Origin: Pelobates cultripes
Taxonomy: Eukaryota; Chordata; Amphibia; Anura; Pelobatidae
DNA: 64,000 nt
Direction of reading: 5' to 3'
Assembly: GCA_933207985.1 (NCBI GenBank)
Contig: OW240912.1
Span: forward strand, 256,049,393 to 256,113,392
The notes beneath the pieces are model-generated. The model saw only the letters and a program-made list of their open reading frames with translations, was not told the origin of the DNA and did no database searches. Shown piece after piece: positions 19,835 through 32,028 of this stretch. A program made the position numbers and the translations under genes. The first letter of the stretch is position 1. Each line of letters begins with the position of its first letter.

Positions 19835-21404
19835 TACCTGTTTTGTTACATTACAGCCTTAAGTTCAATGTTTCATTAATCTGAATTTTATGTGATGGAT
19901 CAGAACACAATAGTCTAAGTTGGTGAAGTGAAATGAGAAAAATATACACATAAAACTATTTTAGAAATAGAAAACAGAAAATTGGCATGTGTGTATGTAT
20001 TCACCCCCTTTGTTATGAAGCCCATAAAAAGCTCTGGTGCAACCAATTACCTTCAGAAGTCACATAATTAGTGAAATGATGTCCACCTGTGTGCAATCTA
20101 AGTGTCACATGATCTGTCATTACATATACACACCTTTTTTGAAAAGCCCCAGAGGCTGCAACATCTAAGCAAGAGGCACCACTAAACAAACACTGCCATG
20201 AAGACCAAGGAACTCTCCAAACAAGTAAGGGACAATGTTGTTGAGAAGTACAAGTCAGGGTTCGGTTATAAAAAAATATCCAAATCTTTGATGATCCCCA
20301 GGAGCACCATCAAATCTATCATAACCAAATGGAAAGAACATCGCACAACAGCAAACCTGCCAAGAGACTGCCGCCCACCAAAACTCACAGACCGGGCAAG
20401 GAGGGCATTAATCAGAGAGGCAGCACAGAGACCTAAGGTACCCCTGGAGGAGCTGCAGAGTACCACAGCAGAGACTGGAGTATCTGTACATAGCATTACA
20501 ATAAGCTGTACGCTCCATAGAGTTGGGCTTTATAGCAGAGTGGCCAGAAGAAAGCCATTACTTTCAGCAAAAAACAAAATGGCACGGTTTGAGTTTGTAA
20601 AAAGGCATGTGGGAGACTCCAAAAATTTATGGAGGAAGGTGCTCTGGTCAGATGAGACTAAAATTAAACTTTTCGGCCATCAAAGAAAACGCTATGTCTG
20701 GCGCAAACCCAACACATCACATCACATAAAGAACACCACCCCCACAGTAAAACATGGTGGTGGCAGCATCATGCTGTGGAGATGTTTTTCAGCAGCCGGG
20801 ACTGGGCAACTGGTCAGAGTTGAGGGAAAGATGGATGGTGCTAAATACAGGGATATTCTTGAGAAAAACCTGTACCACTCTGTGCGTGATTTGAGGCTAG
20901 GACGGAGGTTCACCTTCCAGCAGGACAATGACCCCAAACACTTGAGTGGTTTAAGGCAAACATATAAATGTGTTGGAATGGCCTAGTCAAAGTCTGGACC
21001 TCAATCCAATAGAAAACCTGTGGTCAGACTTAAAGACTGCTGTTCACAAGCGCAAACCATCCAACTTGAAGGAGGTGGAGCAGTTTCGCAAGCAGGAATG
21101 GGCAAAAATCCCAGTGGTAATATGTGGCAAGCTCATAGAGACTTATCCAAAGTGACTTGGAGCTGTGATTGCCGCAAAAGGTGGCTCTACAAAGTATTGA
21201 CTTTAGGGGGGTGAATAGCTATGCACATATACTTTTTCTGTTATTTTGTCCTATTTGTTGTTTGCTTCAAAATAAAAAAAAAAACATCTTCAAAGTTGTT
21301 GGCATGTTCTGTAAATTAAATGATGCAAATCATGTTAATTCCAGATTGTGAGGCAACAAAACACGAAAAATTCCAAGGGAGGTGAATACTTTAGCAAGGC
21401 ACTG
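19835..21404 (+). mobile_element. Tc1-like transposon, left end truncated
   Basis: The right end reads GAATACTTTAGCAAGGCACTG and is followed by TA, the Tc1 target. The matching CAGTGCCTTGC.AAAGTATTC left terminus is absent: similarity starts inside the left arm at about 19835-19860 (TTACATTACAGCC). The left UTR (TGTATTCACCCCCTTTG near 20000) and the transposase are in normal order. Confidence 0.85.
20198..21200 (+). pseudogene. Tc1-like DD34E transposase, near intact
   Basis: This cut-and-paste transposase inserts at TA. The ATG at 20198 (MKTKELSKQ) is the usual start. The N-terminal helix-turn-helix regions cover residues 1-110. The first catalytic aspartate is in LWSDETKIKLFG (about 149-160) and the second in QQDNDPKH (about 240-247). 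A short indel between 20940 and 20970 shifts the frame, ending the first frame at 20984-20986. The glutamate of the triad follows in the new frame as [10 protein letters not shown] (from 20970). A premature TGA at 21153-21155 removes about 15 C-terminal codons; the expected stop is TGA at 21198-21200. Three point-scale lesions are enough to explain loss of function, so this is one of the younger copies here. Confidence 0.9.
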
Positions 21405-21406
21405 TA

Positions 21407-24275
21407 TATATACGCGGCGTGTGGTCATTCATTATCTTACCTACTATACTAGATCAAATTAATTGCCACAGGAGAAAAATGACTGAAAAACTGTGGAATC
21501 TGTTGTGCATTGCAATCAAATTGCATATTAGAGTTTTAATTAAGTTAATTGATATCAGTAATTTTTTACCCGAAAAACAATTATTCATTTCTCTTGTCAC
21601 CTGGATACTGAAAATCCTTCTTGAACCGAAACGTTTCAGTTTGGGGGCTGCAAGTAAAGTAATTTGCAATAACATCAACAGAATAATTTAGAATGGTACT
21701 CTCATCTAGAACAAGCTAAGCATGTCAATTTGTATTTCTTTTTCATGAGTGCTAAAAGCTACAAAGGAGGCATAACACATTTTTTTGTAAATGGACTGAT
21801 ATTGTAGTGTGTGAATTTGTCTTGGTAATAGATCAAGGTTTTAATGCTTTAATGATTGAAGTGATTGATGTGCTTACATTAAAGCGACAATCCTGACTGT
21901 AGCTGACCCATTTTTTTCTTGCATTTTATACATAAAAAAAGATAAGCTTACCATTGAAGTCGCTGCTTTAACTGCAAATTCTCAGGATGTTGGGCTTCCT
22001 ATTGTGAGCTTTATCCAAACTTCGAAGGAGCTGATACTCATCAGACAATCTTAGCCAACCCGTTATGAATAATAGATGTGTTGAGAATATTTTATAAATG
22101 CCTACCCAGCTGGGATACGTAGTTCAGCACTCACAGCAATTACATTCATAACATGTAATGAATGTTATCGTGGCTGTTATCATTTTTAATGATAGCACCA
22201 TTCATGGTTTTCATGAATGACTCTGCAAATGCAACTACTCCTAAAGCATCAGTTCTTTTGCCGAAATCTACTGAGGGAGATGGTAATTAGCTTAGAATAA
22301 AGAATATATTGATGAAATGAACTTGATGTGCTAAGCATATATCCATTAATTGTGATCTTGGTAAAGAACAGCATGTATAAAACTTGTTGACCATAGTGCA
22401 AGTATAGGAGCTTGTGTCTATTTTGATGTCATATGGAGAATCTCTTGATTTGTCATGGAGTAACGATGAAATAGTTTTAAATATATCACATGAATGTGAG
22501 CCTTTTTTCTAGTCATGTTTTATCATTATCCCCCTTGGCATAACCCTAAACTTGTATCACTGGGTACCTCATTATAACTAACATTGTAATGATTCTAAAC
22601 TACTCCATAATGAGACTGCAGTGTTTTGTTTTTTAACCCACCATCACTAAAGTATCTCAACGTGACTTGTTAATGACAGTATTTTACGATCAAGTGGTTA
22701 CTGTACTGTAGTGTTACTAAAATGCATAATTTGTTCAGCATCACACATGCTTTAATACCATAAGCTTGATATAGTAGTTATGGTGCTAGGAGTGTGCACT
22801 GGTGCGTACCCTTCTGCAAGTAGTCGTTTTTAAATGATGTGACTTCTTACCTGCATTCTGCTGGGTGTACCCTCAACTACTGACACCAGAAAGCCAGAAG
22901 CTCCTAAGCAAGAATTTAGCTCAGTAGTTGTGGTGCTTATTTTGTTCCTTTACTAAACATATTTGTTTGATTAATAAACCTTTTGTATTTTTTAAGACAG
23001 GAATACAATACTACTTATATTTGCTAGAATAAAGCTGGACGAACTCTTTTGAGTTAACATTTTAAACATGTAAACACGTGAAGTTTCATTCAGTCGTTAA
23101 AGGGTAAAGTAAATTCATGCTGCATTTATTGGCTTAATCTCCATTTAAATATTTCAAGGCTGCCAAAAAATGTGAACAGATCTGCTAAAACATGAAAATG
23201 CAGGAGTTTAGCTGAGTGATTTTGTATATATCCACACTTTGATGGGTTTTATGCATTTTCAACAATGTGTAATGGTTTTCATTGGCACGCTTATATTGTG
23301 ATTGAATTATTAGATTAAATTATTTTGCCCTAAAATTTTATCAACAGACAAGTCAAAGGTCAAGACTTGCCCATTTCTTTTGTCCTATCGCTCATTCTTC
23401 ATGATTTCTTGTTCTTCTCTGAAGGCTCCATGAAAAATAAATGAGATAAATTGAGATTTATGTTGCATATTGCTGCATGCATTAATGGATCATTTTTGGA
23501 GAGCAGTTGGATGATGAGTTAGAATGCTATCTAGAGGGCTCGTTTATAGGATTCATTCAGGCATTTCCTATTGATATTTATTCCAAGTTTTATAGCAGTA
23601 CGTGACCCTATATTGAGCTTCTCCAAAGCGGTAAAAAAAAAAAAAAAAAAAATCTTTCCTAAAGAATCGAATGCAGACAATAGCTACTCTACTTCTTTGT
23701 ACTTTAAGCCCTTGGTTGTTTAGAGGCCGGAATTATAATTTGTTGTGACAGGTAAAAATCACACAAAATAGCATTTAGTAGTGTCTGTGTTTAATCAGTT
23801 ACACTGACTTAGAAAATTCACATAGAGAAACATAGATTTCCTACAACTGCCAATTTCATGAGCAGCAATAGAGTTACCAGAAGGCAATACTAAAAAGCCA
23901 GTTGGTAACAGCTCCCATTATTCTATATGGGAGGAACTTAGCGATTGATTACAAACCTGTCACTACGCGTACCAGTTGCCACAAAACCTCTAAATTGGTT
24001 ATATTTATGTGCAATGCCACTGTTGGCAAAGTTGCAATGATGGATTCTTAGTTTCCCATTGATTAAAATAGGGCTGGTTTGGTGTATCTAATATCATTGC
24101 ATTGGTGCAAGACAATACAGCAGGAGTATTAATATGCTGGGCTGAGCATCAGACTAGTAATTCGCACAGATATTTTAAAAGAAGAATTTTTCTATTTTTT
24201 GCGTACACAAGTTTTTACATGCACTAATACATTGAGATGTTAATGTTAACTTTTGTGGGTCATTTTGTAATACGT
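21407..24275. other. Non-genic AT-rich interval
   Basis: The longest stretch with few recognisable repeats. It has no domain-bearing frame. An isolated TTAAAGCGACA at 21879 resembles a T2-like terminus without a partner, and an A-run lies at 23633-23651. Confidence 0.6.
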
Positions 24276-24276
24276 A

Positions 24277-24352
24277 TAGGACACTAAAGGCACCCAGACC
24301 CCATCTTCTCAAATGAGTGGTCTGGGTGTGGTGGTCCTTTAGTTTTAACCCT
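24277..24352. mobile_element. T2/Kolobok-like short element, degraded
   Basis: AGGACACTAAAGGCACCCAG, then an inverted GGTCTGGGTG and GGTCCTTTAG. This is the same layout as the intact 76-bp element at 41255, but the outer TTAA sites are lost. Confidence 0.5.
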
Positions 24353-25560
24353 GTAATGTAAAGAATAGATATTTAGTTGATGTAGAGGACCATCAGTAAC
24401 CTGACTGATTACCACCGCTAAACTCTCTTCTCAGCCAGAAATGGAACCTTCGGTGAATATAGCTCTGATTCCCCCAGTAACTAGATGACACATAGTTCTG
24501 GGGGTATATCTGTTTTTATTTTGTTCTGAATGCAGCCTTTTATGCACAGATCCCCAGCATGGGGTCTCCATTCAGGACATACAGATGCCACCAAGGCGCC
24601 TCTATGTCTGGGAGATAATTGAGTCATCTCTTGCTAAATCAATTATCTTCCTGATAGCTCTCGGTGGAGCACCCAATCTTTCCAAATAGTGCTCTGATCT
24701 GTGGAGGTTTGGAGAAACGCCACCCCATTAAAGTTTAGACTGACTACTAGAATGGTCTTAGCCGAAATTAGTTCCTGGCTGTTAAGGTCATTCTTTGTCA
24801 GTACTTTAGTGGGTGGGGGGACCAGACCAAGGTGGTAAAGGTTGACTAGACCAAGGTGGTACTTGTGGCTGAGCCGAAGTTTCAGGAGAAACACAGATAC
24901 GTTCCGCTGGCTTGCTTCATAGAATGCGAATAGAGCAGAGAGAGGCACTTGCTGGGTCCACGTGGAGGGGAGAAGGAACAGAGAGCCAGAGTAGTGTTAG
25001 AGTCTTTTAGTGGGGTATCAGGGTTATCGACCACAGTAGATATGGCAGTGAGTGTTTACATTAAATTAGAGACGCTTTTGCCGAGCCAAACTCAATTCTC
25101 ACAGCTAACCTCCATTTCATTGGAGGAGTGCAGTGCTGTGGATACGCTTTTCTTCTCAAGTGCTCATCTATTAGGAGCATTGGATTGGACATTTTGAAGT
25201 GTCTGCCAGTGCTGGGGGGCCCAAGAGCTGGCCGGCTGGCCACCTCTGGGCACCTCCTGAGGCGGGCGGCAGCTGTTTTGCAGTCGGGCTGCAAGGGAGC
25301 ATGCCGCTTAGTGATCCCGGGAGCCAGAATATGAAGTCAGTCCGGCTCCCTGCATCACTAGGAGTCGCGAGGGAGTTGAGCGGGAAGATCAGATCTCCCT
25401 CGCTGCCTACTCTGCCATTGCACCCCCTACCTGCACGCACACCTGCCCAGCAGCCCCACTGGACCAGAGGTAAGGAATCCACTTCAGCTCGCTCAGGGAG
25501 GCTGGGTGGATTCAAATTTAAAAAAATGTATAATAATATGTGAGGGTTGGAGGAAATGTG
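24353..25560. other. Non-genic interval
   Basis: Mixed sequence with a GC-rich part at 25200-25470. Frames there lack recognisable domains. A short (GT)n tract lies at 25565-25600. Confidence 0.5.
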
Positions 25561-25617
25561 TATGAGTGTGTGTGTGTGTGTGTCTGTCAGTTAATGTGTG
25601 TGTGTGTATGCCTATGG

Positions 25618-27226
25618 ACAGTGTGAGTTGCAAACAAATGGTCATATTGTGAAAACTATCAGGACTATGGCTTAGCCGTGGACATTTTTAGTGGCAGCAG
25701 GGATAGCTGAACGTTTTGATATAAGATTTGTGTAGGTGGGCCTGAAAATAAGGGAGTGGTGGCAGTTTAGAAATCATGTCCTGATTTTTCAGCTTTTGCC
25801 AGCTCCCACTCTAGCTTTGCCATTCATTCCTATGGGACAAATTTCGCCACAAGAACGACGATATTCCGTGAACCATTCGGCGAAACGTTCCACAAAGTAA
25901 TAGCAATCCGATCGGGAACAATCTGCACGTTTTGGTAAATTTTTGTCTATGTAGTGTAAAAACTGTGGGAGGAGTTAGGGTGGCAAATTTTGCTATAATA
26001 AGAATAAGAACTAGAAAAGCTACAATTTCTGGGGAAATTGTGTGAAGTGTTCTTGCCTCCACCAGTAGTCTACAACTGGAGTGGGCGGAGTAACTGTTAT
26101 CATTTATATAGCACATTTAATTGCAACGTTGTTGCACAGTTACATTAAACCATACATTTATAAAAACATTAGCAGGTGTTCAAAAGGCCCTGTCTATGAC
26201 ATCACTTGCTGCTGCAGCCTGGCACAGGTCAGAGTATTTTGGCGGTTGCCATCTTCAAACGGTCGTATTTAAAAACTATAAATCCTACAGCGAAGAGCTT
26301 TATATTGTGAGAATCACAAGACCCAGACCTACATTTTGATGCATAGTATGTCTCTGAAGTATTAAAAATGAAGGCACAGTCGCAGTTTAGAAATTGCACT
26401 TCAAATTTGAGCTTTGTAGAGTGAGAGTGAAGTTTCAATGAATGTCAATGGACGGCGTTAGTTGCAAACAAATGATTATATTGTGAAAACTATCAGGACT
26501 ATGGCTTAGCCGTTGACATGTTTAGTGGCAGCAGGGATAGCTGAACGTTTTGATATAAGATTTGTGTAGGTGGGCCTGAAAATAAGGGAGTGGTGGCAGT
26601 TTAGAAATCATGTCCTGATTTTTCAGCTTTTGCCAGCTCCCACTCTAGCTTTGCCATTCATTCCTATGGGACAAATTTCGCCACAAGAACGACGATATTC
26701 CGTGAACCATTCGGCGAAACGTTCCACAAAGTAATAGCAATCCGATCGGGAACAATCTGCACGTTTTGGTAAATTTTTGTCTATGTAGTGTAAAAACTGT
26801 GGGAGGAGTTAGGGTGGCAAATTTGGCTATAATAATAATAATAATAATATATATGTGAGATAACATTAAGTGGTCTTGCTATGCAAGAACACTTAATAAC
26901 TAGAAAAGTTACAATTTCAGGGAAATTGTGTGAAGTGTTCTTGCCTCCACCTGTAGTCTACAACTGGAGTGGGCGGAGTAACTGTTATCATTTATATAGC
27001 ACATTTAATTGCAACGTTGTTGCACAGTTACATTAAACCATACATTTATAAAAACATTAGCAAGTGTTCAAAAGGCCCTGTCTATGACATCACTTGCTGC
27101 TGCAGCTTGACACAGGTCAGAGTATTTTGGTGGTTGCCATCTTCAAACGGTCGTATCTTAAAAACTATAACTCCTACAGTGAAGAGCTTTATATTGTGAG
27201 AATCACAAGACCCAGACCTACATTTT
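25618..27226. repeat. About 830-850 bp repeat, copies 1 and 2
   Basis: The block GTTGCAAACAAATG..ATATTGTGAAAACT starts at 25627 and again at 26461. Long identical stretches follow in each copy (for example GCGAAACGTTCCACAAAGTA and GGAGGAGTTAGGGTGGCAAA). Each copy runs to CAGACCTACATTTT and, in copy 1, on to GATGCATAGTATGTCTCTGA. Copy 2 carries an extra palindromic insert at 26864-26897. No coding function is recognised; predicted frames are shared by the copies but have no known domain. Confidence 0.85.
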
Positions 27227-27231
27227 TTTTT

Positions 27232-27594
27232 TTAAATTTGACAATTTTTATTTTTTCGTGCGGTGGGGGTACAGAAAGGAAGAAGGAGGGAGGGTAGGGG
27301 GGGGAGGGTGAACAGATTTCATCAATACATATTAACAACTCTCATTCAGTTGACCATGAGTATTCAGGCTACTTATACCGCTCGTAGTCGGTTTGTGACC
27401 AGAAACATTGTCTTGCACCTTTTGTGTGTCAGAGTGGGGTGGGTGTGCTCCCTACTCGATCCCTTATGGGAGTTAACAGGAGAGGTCCCATCCTTGCACT
27501 CTATTCTCGCACCTCTTGCGCTGTTTCCCACTGATGTGCTAGGCGCTTCTGCTCTTATGTGGTTTGTACATACAGTATCATTGGTAGGTTACAT
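27232..27594 (-). other. L1 3' UTR and poly(A) signal
   Basis: Read on the minus strand, non-coding sequence after the ORF2 stop leads to GCACGAAAAAATAAAAATTGTC and an A-rich tail. The AATAAA just before TTGTC is shared with two other L1-type 3' ends in the window. Confidence 0.75.
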
Positions 27595-30500
27595 TTACGT
27601 TTCTCTATCACCCGATCTCCATGAGTTCCACATCTCCCATGCTGCTAGAGTGGTGTTGGATGGGGGGAACAATGTTTTAAAGCTCGTTTCAAACGTTCTT
27701 TGTGTGTCCAGGTCCTCAATGACCCGTTTCATACCAGGGGTAGTTGTTTGTTTCCAGTGTTGAGCAATTACGCGCTGTGCTGTTAACATTATATGTAACA
27801 GGAGTTTTTGTTTGGCTCTAGGTAAGCCTTTCGGGAGGTCGGTTATCAACATCTGACGGGGCGCAAAAGGAATAGAGCAGCCAGACGCCGCTTGTGCAAT
27901 TTTATGGACCCCCGCCCAGAAGGTCTGGATGCGGGGGCACGGCCACCAGACGTGCAGGACCGTGCCCTCAGCCCCATTGCAGCGCCAGCAGGTATTAGAA
28001 GTGGCAGGAAATAGTTTGTGCAGCCTGCACGGTACCATGTACCATCTATATAGTGTTTTATGGCTTTACTCCAGATGGGCGGCTGATTTGATCAGGAGTC
28101 TGGGCAAACGGAATATGCGCTCCCAGTCTTTGCTCAGGAGGGAGCAGTTTAGGTCCGCTTCCCACATTTGCGCTGTTTTTGAGGCAGCAAAGGGTAGATG
28201 GCGTGACAGGAGCTTGTAACTCATGGAGATCGGTTTACATGCAATGGGTAGTAGTCCCTTAATAAGCATTAACTCCCACACCGTTGGGGTTTCTGGGGTC
28301 AAATTGGGCCCAGCATCTCTACAGTAGTGTTTGGTCAGAAACGACCGTAGTTGGATATAGGAGTAGTGTGATGTAGGAGGCAGTGAGTAACGGGTTTGCA
28401 GCTCTTCAAAGCTAAGCATTTTGCCCTGATTGTACAGATGCGTCAGGTGGGTGACACCCCGGGTCTGCCATGGTATGGCGTGGAAAGTGGGGATGCAATA
28501 TGTGAAAGACTTTATCGGTGTTGCCAGGGAGAACCCCTTGTGGCCGCTAAACAGTGTCGCATTTTTGTCCCAGAGCTGTAAAAGTAGAGTAGTCGAGTGT
28601 GGTGCTAGGGGCCAGTGCGGTCTATACTTTTTTGGTATCCATATCACATCGGCCAGTGTGTGAGGGGCCACCAACTCTCGTTCTAGGTGTACCCACTGTG
28701 GTGGTGGTGTCTGGAGGAAATGTGGGAGGGCAGTGGCGATAACAGTTGCATAGTAATACGTGTGTACATTAGGCAGTGCTAGGCCCCCATCTCGTTTGGG
28801 TGCGTTTAGTAAATTCTGTGCCACTCTAGGTTTGCTCCCCTTCCATACAAATTGATTTATGTCTGATTGGACCGTTTTAAGGAAGGATCTGGGGAGTTCT
28901 ATTGGTAGGGTATGAAACAGGTAGAGTAACCTAGGGAGGATCGACATTTTGATCGTTATAATTCTTTCGGTCCAGGACAGATATAGTGGTAACCATTTTT
29001 TGAGTAAGTTACGGCAGATGTTCCATGTTGCCACATAGTTTGCAGCGAATAGTGCAGTGTGGGCCTTCGTGTATGTAATCCCTAGATATGTGATAGTATC
29101 AGACCTCCATTCGAACGTATATTCCCGTTGGAGTTGTGTGGTGAGTTTGGACGGTAGGGATATGCCTAGTGCTTGGGTCTTGGATGTATTGAGGGAGTAG
29201 TAGGACACCCTCCCATATTCCTTTATCAGTTGCATAACTGCTGGGAGTGTGGTGTGGAGATGTGTCAGGTAGAGTAGAATGTCATCTGCAAAAGCTCCTA
29301 CCTTAACCTCTTTGTGGCCTATCTTAACCCCATGGATTTCCTCATTTGCTCTGATCTCTTCTAACAAAGGTTCTAGGGCCAAGACGTACAGCAATGGGGA
29401 GAGTGGGCACCCTTGCCTCGTTCCATTTGTGATCTGAAAGGGAGAGGAGAGGAATCCCGACTGGAGCACTTGCGCCGAAGGAGTCGCATAGAGTGCGAAT
29501 ATTTGTCGGCACACCTGGAGCGGGACCCCATATGCCTCCAATACCCCTTGGAGGAAGGGCCAGCCCAGGCAGTCGAACGCCTTTTCGGCATCCAGCGCTA
29601 GCAGGAGACCGCCCTCTCTGGCCCCCCTGAGCTGCTGGAGGACCACCGACAGTTTCCGAGTGTTGTCCAGGCCTTGTCTTCCTTTTACGAAGCCTGTTTG
29701 GTCATCTTTGATAAGGGAGGGTAGTATGGGGGCAAACCGGTTTGCCAGGATTTTTGCATACAGTTTAGCGTCTGTGTTGAGCAGGGAGATGGGGCGGAAG
29801 TTTTTGCATTGATCAGTCGGCAATGCTCCCCTCTCCATCGCCTGGTGGAAGGTTTCCAGCAGGTGTGGTGCCAATGTTTGGGCATACTTTTTGTAATAGA
29901 GGTTTGAGAGCCCATCTGCTCCGGGGGACTTGCCATTCGGTAACTCTTTGATAGTGTCTAATATCTCTTTCACGGTTAGGGGGCATGTTAGGGTTTCGAT
30001 TTGGCTACTCGATAGTTGGGGCAGTTTGATGCGGGCGAGAAATGCTTTTACCTCATCTACAGTGGGGGTATGTGTATCGGGGTCGTCCCTCAAGTTATAC
30101 AGTTTGGAATAGAATGTGGCAAACGCGTCACCAATCTCTTGGGGTCCTAGCTTTTTTGTCCCATCTTCCCCCAGTATGTGCGCTATCTTATTAGTTGCCA
30201 GTTTGTCTCGCAGTCTTGCTGCCAGGTACTTGTTGGCTTTCCCACCCGAGTGATAGGTAGTCACTCTCAGTCTGTTTAATAAGTACTCAGTTTTCGTTGC
30301 GTTCAGTGCGTGTAGTTTACGGTAGGCCTGCTGGAGTTCCGCAGCCAGTACCTTAGTTGGGTTGGTTTTATTTCTAGCCGTCAGTGTTGCTATTTGTTCG
30401 TGACATCGGAGTAGGTCTCCCTGTCTCTGTCTTTTTAGATGTGCGGCTCTCTTAATGAATAGGCCTCGGATAACCGCTTTATGTGCTAGCCAAACCGAGG

Positions 30501-31350
30501 TTTCCGATACCTCTCCCCCGCTATTCAGACGGAAGAAGTGTTCTAGTTCGTCATTTATAAGTGTAGCAAAGGAGTCGTCAGATAGTAGCGACTCATTGAG
30601 CCTCCAGTTCCCTCGCCCTTTGAATTGGAACGCGTTGTGTAACGTGAGATAAATTGGGCTATGATCTGACCAAGCAAATGAGCCTATTTTACAATCCGCC
30701 ATTTGGGCCAGAGACCTGCTATCTACTAGGAATGTGTCGATGCGGGAATAGGTGTTATGCACCGCGGAGTGGAACGTGTAGTCCCTCTCCGTGGGGTGTG
30801 TGACCCTCCAGCCATCGTACAGGCCGTGTTTTGAGATCAGGGTGGTGAGTCTTTTGCATGTGTTGGATAGGCGTCTACCCCTATTACGGGATGGTGTAGC
30901 TGATGTGTCCAGTTGTGGTGACTGGATGAAGTTAAAATCCCCGCACAGAATTAGGCCTCCCTGTCGGTGGTCCTCCACAGTCCGGAGAAGTTTGTTTAAG
31001 AAATTTGTCGAGTCGGAGTTGGGAAAGTAGGCCGTAACCAGTGTGTATTGTGTGGCATTAAAAAGGCCCACTAATATAATAAATCTCCCTTGCGGGTCAA
31101 TGTATTGGCTCTGGACCTCCAGAGCTATGTCTCTGCTGATGAGAATTGACACCCCTTTCGTTTTGTTGGCCGACCGGGCATGGAATTGAGTAGGATAGTG
31201 TTTAGCGAATAACTTTGGTTCCGTGGAGGACTTAAAATGGGTTTCCTGGATGCACGCTATATCTATATGTTGGTGTCTGAGCGTCTGAAATAGTAGGCTT
31301 CTTTTAGTCGGGGAGTTAAGCCCCTTCACGTTATAGGAGACTATTTTCAT
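27595..31350 (-). pseudogene. L1 ORF2: endonuclease-reverse transcriptase, one in-frame stop
   Basis: The protein nicks target DNA and primes reverse transcription there. Residues 1-235 are the APE-type endonuclease with N7, E36, D138 and N140 (CGDFN), D205 and S228-D229-H230 (SDH). The reverse transcriptase follows, with FRPISLL at 518-524, the first aspartate in LALDAEKAFD (D587), RQGCPLSPLL near 645-654, and FADD at 687-690. The C-terminal part has the L1 Cys-His motif (CWRCN, then H and C) near 27970-28000. The frame from ATG 31350 is open for 1094 codons, stops at TAA 28066-28068, then continues in the same frame to 27595. Counted through, it is about 1250 codons, the normal L1 size. A single stop is the only obvious lesion. 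Confidence 0.93.
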
Positions 31351-32028
31351 AATAGAGTGTTAGATTTTGAGTGGGTGGTGACTCCTGGCTCCCATAGTGA
31401 GAGCACCTATGTAGACGTGTGATGGACAGCATGCGGTACATATTATCACAGTACATATCAATAAGAGTTGTGATGAGGAACACAGTGTTGTAGTTGATCG
31501 AAATCCAACTTGGCAGGGGGAGGGGGGTGGGAGTAGAAAAAACAAGGGGGAACATTTAAGAACAAGTTACAAAGAGCTCAAGCCTCTTGAGCTATAATGT
31601 GCTCAGTAAAACTGGGCACAGGTAGTGGGTGACGTGGCTATAGGTCAGTCTGATGTGGTAATGACCTTGGTTGGGGGAGGGGATAAGGAGTCGCTCAGAG
31701 GGGACCATGGAGTGACAGTGGCATGGGAGTATTGGATTGTGAGAGACCTTGCTGCAGGACACTCAACCACTTTGTGTCAATGCTCTGCTCCGTCTGTGCT
31801 CTGTTAACCGGAGCAGGTGTGGTGTTTTGGGGTGTGAATGCTATTGGGCAGCGCCTATTCGTCAACTAAATGTTGCTGCGGTGTTACACATAGTAGGTGG
31901 TGTACACAACAATAAGCATTATACAAGCCCATTTCAGGGTAGCAAATGAGCGGTGACACAACATTAAAATTAAAGCGGTTAGTAAAACAGTGGTTCAGCA
32001 ATCATGCAGCGTATACTCAGCCTTCACG
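31351..32028 (-). other. L1 inter-ORF spacer
   Basis: A 678-bp gap between the ORF1 stop and the ORF2 ATG. This is long for an L1. No extra conserved frame is recognised in it. Confidence 0.6.

Noticed and set aside
27263..27763. 166-codon plus-strand frame over the L1 3' end
   Set aside because: It is the antisense of the L1 3' UTR and ORF2 end.
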